Shown here: in pieces, positions 1 through 5,983 of the stretch
How positions within the stretch are numbered: the stretch's first letter is position 1
How the letters are laid out: each line of letters starts with the position of its first letter
NCBI GenBank assembly: GCA_012270525.1
Contig: JAAXIE010000255.1
Coordinates: forward strand, 1 to 7,405
Length of the DNA stretch: 7,405 bases
Direction: 5' to 3'
Origin: Dehalococcoidia bacterium
Lineage (GTDB): Bacteria > Chloroflexota > Dehalococcoidia > UBA3495 > JAAXIE01
Notes under the pieces: model-generated
What the model saw: the letters and a program-made list of their open reading frames with translations, nothing else
Databases searched by the model: none
Told to the model about the DNA's origin: nothing
Translations under genes and position numbers: made by a program

Positions 1-1394
1 GACACCCCAAAGAGCTCCGCGTCGGTGAGAACCATGGTGCGCTCACCTTCGGACTCCAGTTTCCACCCACCCTGAAGGAAATCGGAGACGAGCGACACCC
101 TACCTTGTTGTGGCATCTCCTCCAAATCGGCGTGGATGGCCGCTCCAACGCCGGTTTCACTCAGGATCTCGGCCACACGGCGGGCGTGGCGACTCACCAC
201 CACCAACCTGGTTCCGTCTCGGGTCTCCGCCTCGGCCTGCTCCGCGAAACTATCAAGACGTCCATAGTAGAGGGGAGGAAGATGGAAGCCGCCGATGGTT
301 TCCTCGCCTCCCAGTTGCAGGGAGAGGCACTGTGTCCCCTGCAGTCGCTGCTGGAAATCGGGCCAGTCCAATTGAGGTGCTGGGAAGTTCGCTGGCAACT
401 CGCCACGGCTTTCCCGGGTGTGGCGCAACTCCCACATACGGTGGGTGAGCTCGTTGCCACAGGCAGCCACTCCGTCCGCTTCGCTCAGAACAACCAAGGC
501 CCTTTCGGGCAGGTAGTCCAGGAGGCAACCATGGTTGAGCAGGCCGTTGTAGAAGGCATGCTCCTCGGTGCCCTGCCCCGCAAAAATGGACGCCAACTCC
601 TCGTCGATGCGGTCCTTGACGCTGGCGGTGCAGTCGGTGAAGTTCAGGCCACCGATAAGGCGGGAGACCTCCTCCCGGCGTGCCAGCGAGGGCAGGGCCT
701 CACGGCAGGGCATGATTGTTACCGAGGAGACGCTTTCGACGGATCTCTGGGTGCTGGGGTTGAAGAGGCGAATACTCTCGATTTCATCTCCCACCAACTC
801 CAGCCTGGCGGGCAGGTTGGCTTGGGGAGAGTAGACGTCGACGATGCCACCTCGCAGGCTGAAGGAGCCAGGCACCTCCACACCATCTTCGCGCCGGTAA
901 CCGAGGCCGACCCACTGGGTGAGCATGTGGCCCAAGCGGACCCGTTGTCCTACGGTCAGGGTGCTGCTGGCACCTCGAAAGGCACTCGGTGGCATGGTCT
1001 TGCGCAGGGCTCCGACCGTGGAGGTCACGACCATGAAGGGCGCAGCGGTATGTGGGTCCATGGCAGCCAGTGCAGAGAGCCGTTGGTTGTTGGTCAGCCC
1101 GTCGGACACAAGCCTTTCGAAGGGGATTGCGTCAGGTTCCGGCAGGTAGTGCAGCCCTTCATCCTGTCCCAGGTAGGTCAGCAGCTCGCCATGCAGTCTG
1201 CGTGCTTCATCGGGGCGGGGTGCGATGACCAGCATCGGCAGGTCCGATCCCTTCCACAGTGCGGCCAGAAGCAGTGGGGCCGCAGCGGACAGCACTGCGA
1301 CTCTTGGGGACTCCCTATCGCTTGCGATCTGCTGGGTGAGGCGACGGTAAGCATGGGTCGCCTGCAATGAAGGGAAGAGGCCTTTCAGGCTCAT
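1..1394 (-). CDS. mfd: Transcription-repair coupling factor Mfd, N-terminal part (gene runs off left edge)
   Basis: Mfd is a cytosolic ATP-dependent translocase. It removes RNA polymerase stalled at DNA lesions and recruits UvrA to start nucleotide excision repair. Reading the minus strand from ATG at 1394 gives 464 open codons with no stop before the edge. The product begins MSLKGLFPSLQATHAYRRL. The UvrB-like module is recognisable: YLPEPDAIPFERL at residues 83-95, VVTSTVGALRK at 122-132, LRGGIVDVYSP at 180-190 and GDEIESIRLFNPSTQRS at 202-218. The last residues, TDAELFG (457-463), match the stretch just before the RNA-polymerase-interaction domain in Mfd proteins, so that domain, the helicase motor and the C-terminal domain lie outside the window. 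An AGGAG ribosome-binding site at 1401-1405, six bases upstream, supports this start. The gene is transcribed divergently from proB. Identification is by recognition of family sequence, not by a search. Confidence 0.95.
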   Translation of the reverse strand, partial: MSLKGLFPSLQATHAYRRLTQQIASDRESPRVAVLSAAAPLLLAALWKGSDLPMLVIAPRPDEARRLHGELLTYLGQDEGLHYLPEPDAIPFERLVSDGLTNNQRLSALAAMDPHTAAPFMVVTSTVGALRKTMPPSAFRGASSTLTVGQRVRLGHMLTQWVGLGYRREDGVEVPGSFSLRGGIVDVYSPQANLPARLELVGDEIESIRLFNPSTQRSVESVSSVTIMPCREALPSLARREEVSRLIGGLNFTDCTASVKDRIDEELASIFAGQGTEEHAFYNGLLNHGCLLDYLPERALVVLSEADGVAACGNELTHRMWELRHTRESRGELPANFPAPQLDWPDFQQRLQGTQCLSLQLGGEETIGGFHLPPLYYGRLDSFAEQAEAETRDGTRLVVVSRHARRVAEILSETGVGAAIHADLEEMPQQGRVSLVSDFLQGGWKLESEGERTMVLTDAELFGV

Positions 1395-1400
1395 TCGAGG

Positions 1401-1405
1401 CTCCT
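1401..1405 (-). promoter_or_regulatory. Ribosome-binding site of mfd
   Basis: AGGAG on the minus strand with a six-base spacer to the ATG at 1394-1392. It fixes the mfd start. Confidence 0.75.
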
Positions 1406-1424
1406 GTCACAAGGCAACAAATCT

Positions 1425-1449
1425 GGGCCAGCCCAGAGAGGGCCAGCCC
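1425..1449. repeat. Direct repeat in the mfd leader
   Basis: GGGCCAGCCC occurs twice, at 1425-1434 and 1440-1449, with starts 15 bases apart. The first copy lies inside a short inverted repeat, CTGGGC/GCCCAG (1423-1428 and 1431-1436). Both lie between the predicted mfd promoter and its ribosome-binding site, so they would be in the 5' untranslated RNA. The inverted repeat leaves only two bases between its arms, so at least one terminal pair would have to open to form a hairpin. Any regulatory role is speculative. Confidence 0.4.
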
Positions 1450-1458
1450 GCACAACGG

Positions 1459-1487
1459 ATTCTACCCTTGGTTGAAATGGACGACAA
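1459..1487 (-). promoter_or_regulatory. Predicted sigma-70-type promoter of mfd
   Basis: On the minus strand, TTGTCG (plus coordinates 1482-1487) is followed after exactly 17 bases by TAGAAT (1459-1464). These match 4/6 and 5/6 of the -35 and -10 consensus. Predicted transcription start is near 1452, giving a leader of roughly 57 bases before the mfd ATG. Confidence 0.6.
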
Positions 1488-1523
1488 GGCAGTTCGAACC
1501 ACGGAAACCAGGGCGGAGTCGGA

Positions 1524-1532
1524 TGCTATAAT
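1524..1532 (+). promoter_or_regulatory. Predicted extended -10 promoter of the proBA operon
   Basis: TGCTATAAT contains a perfect -10 hexamer (TATAAT, 1527-1532) preceded by TG one base upstream, the extended -10 arrangement. No good -35 hexamer lies at the expected distance, which extended -10 promoters tolerate. Predicted start is near 1539, giving a leader of about 30 bases. An 8-bp palindrome, GTTCGAAC (1492-1499), lies upstream, between this promoter and that of mfd. Confidence 0.65.
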
Positions 1533-1541
1533 TTTGAGGGC

Positions 1542-1553
1542 TAAGGGCCCTTA
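1542..1553. promoter_or_regulatory. 12-bp perfect palindrome at the start of the proBA transcript
   Basis: TAAGGGCCCTTA is perfectly self-complementary. It sits ten bases downstream of the -10 hexamer and just upstream of the proB ribosome-binding site, where a bound repressor would block initiation. This is a candidate operator. No regulator is recognised in the window. Confidence 0.4.
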
Positions 1554-1555
1554 AC

Positions 1556-1563
1556 AGGGAGGA
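1556..1563 (+). promoter_or_regulatory. Ribosome-binding site deciding the TTG start of proB
   Basis: AGGGAGGA is followed by a six-base spacer and the TTG at 1570. No comparably placed ATG or GTG exists, so this site decides the start. Confidence 0.75.
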
Positions 1564-1569
1564 CTAGAC

Positions 1570-2736
1570 TTGGCTGGGAATGGCTTGGAGAGAGCCTGGG
1601 ACGGCTGTCTATCGGACTATGGACAGCCCAGGTACCATCGCGTGGTGGTGAAAGCTGGCACCAGCGTCTTGACCAACAACTCTGACCGCTTGGACATGGG
1701 TGTCCTTGAGTCCCTGACGCAACAGGTGGCCAGGCTGCGACAAAACGGGGTCGAGGTGCTCCTGGTCACCTCGGGGGCTATTGCGGCAGGGCGGGAAGCG
1801 GTTGGAAGGACGTACGAACTCCGCGATATCCCGTTTCGTCAAGTGCTGGCGGCCGTGGGACAAGGCAGGCTACTCCATACCTACGAAGAGCTTTTCGCTC
1901 GCCATGAAGTTACCATAGCGCAGGCCCTGCTTACCTGGAACGATCTCGCCGACAGGCAACGGTACCTGAATGTACGGGGCACCCTTGTCACTCTGATGAG
2001 CTTGGGCGTAGTGCCCATCCTCAATGAGAACGACGTGGTCGCCGTTGACGAAATCGGCGAGAACTTTGGCGACAACGACCACCTGTCGGCCTTGGTGGCC
2101 AACCTCGTGGACGCCGAACTTCTAATCACCCTCACCGACACGGAAGGCCTGTACACCGCCGACCCTCGCCATGATCCTAACGCCACGTTGGTAAGGACCG
2201 TGGAGAGGGTCGATGCGTCGATAATGGCCATGGCAGGCAGGGAGCACAGCCCCAGTTCCCGGGGTGGCATGCCAGCCAAGCTGGATGCGGCCCACCAGGT
2301 GACGGTATCCGGCATCGCAATGGTCATCTGCCGGGGATTCGAGCCGGACGTCATCATGCGTGTCGCCTGCGGGGAAGCGATCGGGACCCATTTCGTGCCA
2401 GCCGGAAGCCGCATGGAGAGCCGCAAGCGTTGGATGCTCAGCGGTCTCAATAACCATGGCGAGATAACTATCGATAGCGGGGCCCAGGGTGCTCTGTTGC
2501 AGGAACACCGCAGCCTTCTGCCACCGGGTATAATGGGCGTCAGCGGTGACTTCCATCGGGGAGATACCGTCTACGTGCTGGGAACCGGGGGTGCCCGCTT
2601 GGCCTGCGGTATCACGAACTACAGTGCCGAAGACGTGGAACGCATCAAGGGCCAGCACTCCGGTCGCATTGGGGAAGTCCTGGGATACCATTTCGGTCAG
2701 GAAGTGATTCACCGCAATAACCTGGTCCTGTTGTAG
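1570..2736 (+). CDS. proB: Glutamate 5-kinase ProB (kinase plus PUA domain)
   Basis: ProB phosphorylates L-glutamate with ATP to gamma-glutamyl phosphate, the first and normally proline-inhibited step of proline synthesis in the cytosol. The 388-residue product has the amino acid kinase domain: VVVKAGTS at 25-32 with the phosphate-binding Lys28, LVTSGAIAAG at 65-74, LNEND at 151-155, GENFGDNDHLSA at 163-174 and TDTEGLYTADP at 189-199. A C-terminal PUA domain runs from about 282 to 375 (LLPPGIMGVSGDFHRGD, 316-332) and the protein ends in EVIHRNNLVLL. It is longer than the 367-residue E. coli enzyme, partly from about 20 extra residues before the first strand. The TTG start is chosen because a strong ribosome-binding site lies six bases upstream. 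The usual GTGGM loop reads SSRGGM (229-234), an odd substitution near the nucleotide site, with Lys237 retained. The stop lies four bases before proA. Confidence 0.95.
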   Translation: MAGNGLERAWDGCLSDYGQPRYHRVVVKAGTSVLTNNSDRLDMGVLESLTQQVARLRQNGVEVLLVTSGAIAAGREAVGRTYELRDIPFRQVLAAVGQGRLLHTYEELFARHEVTIAQALLTWNDLADRQRYLNVRGTLVTLMSLGVVPILNENDVVAVDEIGENFGDNDHLSALVANLVDAELLITLTDTEGLYTADPRHDPNATLVRTVERVDASIMAMAGREHSPSSRGGMPAKLDAAHQVTVSGIAMVICRGFEPDVIMRVACGEAIGTHFVPAGSRMESRKRWMLSGLNNHGEITIDSGAQGALLQEHRSLLPPGIMGVSGDFHRGDTVYVLGTGGARLACGITNYSAEDVERIKGQHSGRIGEVLGYHFGQEVIHRNNLVLL

Positions 2737-2740
2737 CACG

Positions 2741-4018
2741 ATGACGACGACATCCAAAGAAATGCTTGTTGCAAAGGGCAGGGCGGCACGGGCCGCCAGC
2801 CGAGAGCTGGCCAAGTTGGGGACTGCTTCCAAGAACCGCGTGCTGCTTGACCTGGCGGACTTGCTCCTTTCGGAGCAGGACACGGTCTTGGCAGCTAACA
2901 AGGCCGACTACGATGACGCCATGGCCAACGGACTTTCTGACGCTTGGCTGGACCGGCTTCTGCTTACCCCGCAACGCCTTGAGGCTGTGGCGAGGGATGT
3001 CCGAAACGTGGCAACCCTGCCAGACCCCGTCGGTGAAATGTTCGACGCTCGCGTCCTGCCCAATGGCTTGTCATCGGCGAGGAAACGAGTGCCCCTGGGG
3101 GTGATAGGCTCCATCTACGAGAGCCGACCCAACGTCACGATCGACATCTTCAGTCTAAGCTTCAAGTCTGGGAACGCATGCATTCTGCGAGGTGGGCACG
3201 AGGCCCTGCGCTCCAACAAAGCACTGGTTGATGTTGCCTGGCAGGCCCTTGAGGGCGCAGGTGTCGCAAAGGGAGTCCTCCAATTCGTGGAGGACCCGGA
3301 CAGGTCTCTGGTGGAGACATTGCTGGGCATGCGAGAGTACGTCGACCTGCTGGTTCCGAGAGGAGGGCCCGACCTCATACGATACGTGGGAGAGAATGCC
3401 TCCATGCCGGTGGTCACTGGAGGCGTGGGCGTCTGCCACACTTACGTGGACAGGTCGGCCGACCCCGATATGGCCACAGCCATCTCCTACAACGCCAAGG
3501 TGCAGCGCCCAACCGTCTGCAACGCCATGGATACGCTGCTGGTCCACTCGGAAATGGCCCCGCGGTGGCTCCCCGTCCTCGCCGCTGAGTGGCAGCGTGC
3601 TGGCGTGCAGATGCGATGCGACCGCAGGGCTCTGAGCATACTGGCTCCCAATGGCGGCAAGGCGGTACAAGAGGCTACCGAAGAGGACTGGGGCAAGGAG
3701 CACTTGGCCTTGGTGGCTTCAATACGTGTGGTGGACTCGTTGGACGATGCCTTGGAGCACATCGAGCGATACGGCTCCGGCCATTCCGAGGCGATAGTCT
3801 GCCAGGACTACGGAGCCGCCATGCGCTTTCTCGATGAGGTCGATGCTGCTGCCGTATTTGTCAATGCCAGCACGAGGTTCACGGATGGAGGCGAGTTCGG
3901 ATTGGGGGCCGAGGTTGGCATCAGCACCCAGAAGTTCCACGCCCGCGGACCCATGGGTCTCCGGGAGTTGACTACCTACAAGTGGGTGGTCATGGGCAAC
4001 GGCCAAGTAAGGCCCTGA
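2741..4018 (+). CDS. proA: Gamma-glutamyl phosphate reductase ProA
   Basis: ProA reduces gamma-glutamyl phosphate with NADPH to glutamate-5-semialdehyde, which cyclises to pyrroline-5-carboxylate. It normally acts with ProB to protect the labile intermediate. The 425-residue product, against about 417 in E. coli, is a complete member of the aldehyde dehydrogenase superfamily. Visible signatures are RVPLGVIGSIYESRPNVT (116-133), NAKVQRPTVCNAMDTLL (251-267) containing the catalytic Cys260, VNASTRFTDGGEFGLGAEVG (374-393) and ARGPMGLRELTTYKW (401-415). The ATG at 2741 lies four bases after the proB stop and has no clear Shine-Dalgarno of its own, so translational coupling to proB is likely. An in-frame ATG at 2762 is a weaker alternative that would remove seven residues. 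A small unknown gene overlaps or abuts the 3' end. Confidence 0.96.
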   Translation: MTTTSKEMLVAKGRAARAASRELAKLGTASKNRVLLDLADLLLSEQDTVLAANKADYDDAMANGLSDAWLDRLLLTPQRLEAVARDVRNVATLPDPVGEMFDARVLPNGLSSARKRVPLGVIGSIYESRPNVTIDIFSLSFKSGNACILRGGHEALRSNKALVDVAWQALEGAGVAKGVLQFVEDPDRSLVETLLGMREYVDLLVPRGGPDLIRYVGENASMPVVTGGVGVCHTYVDRSADPDMATAISYNAKVQRPTVCNAMDTLLVHSEMAPRWLPVLAAEWQRAGVQMRCDRRALSILAPNGGKAVQEATEEDWGKEHLALVASIRVVDSLDDALEHIERYGSGHSEAIVCQDYGAAMRFLDEVDAAAVFVNASTRFTDGGEFGLGAEVGISTQKFHARGPMGLRELTTYKWVVMGNGQVRP

Positions 4019-4347
4019 TCAGGAGGTTCGTTACGCCGGACTACTGGTTCGAACGCGACTGCCGCACGCCCCATTCCGAGTCCTATGCTGTCATCGATGA
4101 CGAGCATGCGATCGGGAGGGTAGACCTGCACTACACCCCCACTATGGTGCACGCCACGCTGTGCGTCCCCGAAAGCTTCACCACCGATGAGATCCAGGAC
4201 CTGATTGAGACCATTGATGAGGAACTGGTCGACATGGTGGGGGTGGTGCGCGACGAGTTTGTGGTGCACGTATTCCAGGGACGGGAGGCGGGGGTGTTCA
4301 GCGACCAGGACTTGGCCAGTGGCTCGAACGGACGTACGGGCTGTTAG
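3982..4347 (+). CDS. Small uncharacterised protein, third gene of the proBA operon
   Basis: I do not recognise this gene. From the GTG at 3982 it encodes 121 residues and overlaps the proA end by 37 bases in another frame. From RRFVTPDYWFERD onward the product looks like a real, mostly acidic alpha/beta domain: AVIDDEHAIGRVDLHY, then MVHATLCVPESFTTDEIQDL, then IETIDEELVDMVGVVRDEFV, then VHVFQGREAGVFSDQD. There is no signal peptide, membrane segment or cysteine motif. The start is unclear. The GTG lacks a properly spaced Shine-Dalgarno, whereas a perfect AGGAGG at 4021-4026 is followed six bases later by an in-frame ACG (4033, codon 18) with no ATG, GTG or TTG nearby. A product starting at 4033 would have 104 residues and no proA overlap. 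Co-transcription with proBA is inferred from the absence of any gap. The role is unknown. Confidence 0.7.
   Translation: MGGHGQRPSKALIRRFVTPDYWFERDCRTPHSESYAVIDDEHAIGRVDLHYTPTMVHATLCVPESFTTDEIQDLIETIDEELVDMVGVVRDEFVVHVFQGREAGVFSDQDLASGSNGRTGC
4021..4026 (+). promoter_or_regulatory. Perfect Shine-Dalgarno without a standard start codon
   Basis: AGGAGG lies three bases after the proA stop. The codon at normal spacing is ACG (4033-4035), in frame with the small downstream gene. It may mark a non-canonical start, aid re-initiation after proA, or be a chance Arg-Arg codon pair (residues 14-15 of the longer form). Confidence 0.5.
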
Positions 4348-4366
4348 CCGGGCCCCGTGGTACTGC

Positions 4367-5314
4367 CTAACGCTTTCGCTGGATCACCCGTCGCACCGCG
4401 GCTTCCACGTCGGAGACACCCAGACCATACTTGGTAAGCAGTTGAGAAGGCTGCCCTGATTCGGCGTAGCCCGCGAGAGATACTACTTCCAAGGGCACCG
4501 GCACGTGCTGACCAAGGACCCGACCCACTATACTCCCCAGTCCGCCGTTCACGTAGTGCTCTTCGGCAGTGACGATTGCGCCAGTCTCACGGGCCGCTCT
4601 TAGCAGGGCATTCTCGTCTACCGGCTGAAGGGTGTGCATGTTGAGCACCCGGACACTCAGTCCCTTCTCTCCCAGGTCCAAAGACGCTTCCAAGGCCACC
4701 GGGACCATGGTTCCAGTGGCCACGATAGTTGCGTCATTGCCTTGGGCGATCTCCTCAGCCTTGCCGAGATTGAACGTGTAGTCAGCAGAGTGGACGACAG
4801 GTGTGGCAGGCCGGTAGAGTCGGATGTAAAACGGCCCATCGGTCTCGGCAGCCAGCCGGACGGCCTGCCTCGTCTCAACAGCATCTGATGGCGCCACAAC
4901 CGTGAAACCCGGCAGGGAGCAGGCGAGGGCCAGGTCCTCGATTCCTTGGGCCGACATGCCATCTTCCCCGGTGAGCAGCCCAGCGTGAGTACATACAACC
5001 TTCACGTTCAAATGGGGTTGTGCTATGGCTACGCGTAGCTGATCGAAGGGGCGCCCAGTACCGAAAACCGCGAAAGTGCTTACGAAGGGTATCTTCTCCG
5101 ATGCAGCCAGTCCGGCTGCCACGCCCATCATGTTCTGCTCAGCGGGGCCGAAGTCGAAAAAGCGGTCAGGATACTCGGCGGCGAACAGGTGGGTGAACGT
5201 GGACTTGTTCAGGTCGCCCCCCAAGACCACAATGTCCTGATTCTCAGCACCCAACTCCAGCAGCGTCCGCCCATAGGTCTCACGGGTGGAAGCCGTTGCT
5301 GGAGCAGTTGCCAT
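4367..5314 (-). CDS. Transketolase, C-terminal subunit (pyrimidine-binding and C-terminal domains)
   Basis: This is the second half of a split transketolase. With the N subunit it would form the thiamine-diphosphate enzyme that moves two-carbon ketol units between sugar phosphates in the cytosolic non-oxidative pentose phosphate pathway. The 315-residue product contains VVLGGDLNKST (29-39) and FGPAEQNMMGVAAGLA (55-70), with Glu59 at the position of the glutamate that activates the cofactor aminopyrimidine. It also has STFAVFGTGRPFDQLR (79-94), CTHAGLLTGEDGMSAQGIED (108-127) and YIRLYRPATP (163-172). The C-terminal domain ends with LAGYAESGQPSQLLTKYGLG (280-299), typical of this family. The ATG at 5314 follows GAGG (5320-5323) with five bases between. 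It is the last gene of the minus-strand cluster, is separated from its usual partner by a membrane protein gene, and converges on the proline operon with only 19 bases between. Confidence 0.92.
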   Translation of the reverse strand: MATAPATASTRETYGRTLLELGAENQDIVVLGGDLNKSTFTHLFAAEYPDRFFDFGPAEQNMMGVAAGLAASEKIPFVSTFAVFGTGRPFDQLRVAIAQPHLNVKVVCTHAGLLTGEDGMSAQGIEDLALACSLPGFTVVAPSDAVETRQAVRLAAETDGPFYIRLYRPATPVVHSADYTFNLGKAEEIAQGNDATIVATGTMVPVALEASLDLGEKGLSVRVLNMHTLQPVDENALLRAARETGAIVTAEEHYVNGGLGSIVGRVLGQHVPVPLEVVSLAGYAESGQPSQLLTKYGLGVSDVEAAVRRVIQRKR

Positions 5315-5319
5315 TACTA

Positions 5320-5323
5320 CCTC
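5320..5323 (-). promoter_or_regulatory. Ribosome-binding site of the transketolase C subunit
   Basis: GAGG on the minus strand with a five-base spacer to the ATG at 5314-5312. The subunit therefore has its own translation signal, independent of the upstream membrane protein gene. Confidence 0.6.
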
Positions 5324-5355
5324 GATTCGTGCTGCGGGGTCAACAAGGGTTGGGG

Positions 5356-5961
5356 TTAGTCCGGGTCTTGCCCGTTTAGAGAAGGCGGGGGCTCGCTGAA
5401 ACTCTCTCCCTTAGCCTCTGCCGCGAGGCGGCGCGTATTCCAACTCTCCCAGGTAACCTGTAACTCAGCTTTGCCTTGTGCCATACCTTCAGCTATGCCC
5501 TGAGCTATCCCTTCGGCCCTGCCCTCGGCCATCCCTTCGGCCCTGCCAGTTGCACGGGCTTCTGTTGCGGCATCTCTGGCGGCCTGGGCGATCTCCTTTT
5601 TTCGCCTAGCCCTCATCCTGTCACGGATGGATTCTGCAAGCACCAAGAATCCCCTCCAGATCTCAATCGCACTATAGGCGACCATAGCCGATAACGCCAT
5701 TGCGGCGGCACCCGGCACGATAGTTGCAGCCCAGATGTCGATTATACCATTGTGATTTCTGGCCTGGGCTATGACAACGACCGCCAAGCTGGGAATGGCG
5801 AGGAGAAGATACAGTATGAGGAACGGGGCCTGAAAACGGGAGATGTATGACCAGAGGGCAGTCCTGGGCTCCTCGTCCTCGTTCCTACCTTGGGGGCTTT
5901 CTTCTTCGATATGGTCGTCGTTCACTTGGTGGGTATCGGGCGAACAATGTGGCACGGGCAA
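5356..5961 (-). CDS. Two-helix membrane protein with tetrapeptide repeats, between the transketolase subunits
   Basis: I recognise no family. The 201-residue product begins with a polar, acidic stretch (1-35). Two hydrophobic segments follow: one around 45-67 (APFLILYLLLAIPSLAVVVI) and one around 77-98 (WAATIVPGAAAMALSAMVAY), each long enough to span the membrane. A basic, probably helical stretch comes next (RDRMRARRKKEIAQAARDAA, 113-132), then seven copies of a four-residue unit A-E/Q-G-x at 141-168, and a charged tail. Basic residues after the second segment suggest a cytoplasmic C-terminus. Starts are weak: TTG at 5961, 22 bases after the upstream gene's stop, or GTG at 5955 or 5925, all without a clear Shine-Dalgarno. 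Spacing implies co-transcription with both transketolase genes. A-E-G-x repeats also occur in tails of some PD-(D/E)XK transposase-like proteins, but no nuclease domain is present here. Confidence 0.75.
   Translation of the reverse strand: MPVPHCSPDTHQVNDDHIEEESPQGRNEDEEPRTALWSYISRFQAPFLILYLLLAIPSLAVVVIAQARNHNGIIDIWAATIVPGAAAMALSAMVAYSAIEIWRGFLVLAESIRDRMRARRKKEIAQAARDAATEARATGRAEGMAEGRAEGIAQGIAEGMAQGKAELQVTWESWNTRRLAAEAKGESFSEPPPSLNGQDPD
5458..5541 (-). repeat. Seven degenerate 12-bp tandem repeats encoding A-E/Q-G-x
   Basis: Read on the minus strand, the units encode AEGM, AEGR, AEGI, AQGI, AEGM, AQGK and AELQ (residues 141-168 of the membrane protein). The DNA repeats with a 12-base period and diverges mostly at third positions and the fourth codon. 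This is a coding tandem repeat, and copy number could change in frame by slippage. Confidence 0.8.
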
Positions 5962-5983
5962 GAGCCCGAACGGCCAAACGCGT

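Noticed and set aside
105..1370. 421-codon open frame on the plus strand
   Set aside because: It lies antisense to mfd, whose minus-strand product has clear family motifs over the same span. The plus-strand product has no recognisable domain and is best explained as a shadow of GC-rich coding sequence.
1539..1569. Riboswitch, T-box or attenuator controlling proBA
   Set aside because: The predicted leader is only about 30 bases, too short for such structures, and no leader peptide rich in proline codons is visible.
2122..2901. 259-codon minus-strand frame across the proB-proA junction
   Set aside because: It is antisense to two well-identified enzymes and has no recognisable domain.
4330..4370. 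Bidirectional terminator between the converging operons
   Set aside because: Only short, weak inverted repeats (such as GGCT/AGCC around the stop at 4345) are present, with no T-run on either strand, so no terminator can be supported.
5458..5541. CRISPR-like or non-coding repeat array
   Set aside because: The 12-bp units have no spacers and stay in frame within an open reading frame, so they are a coding tandem repeat.
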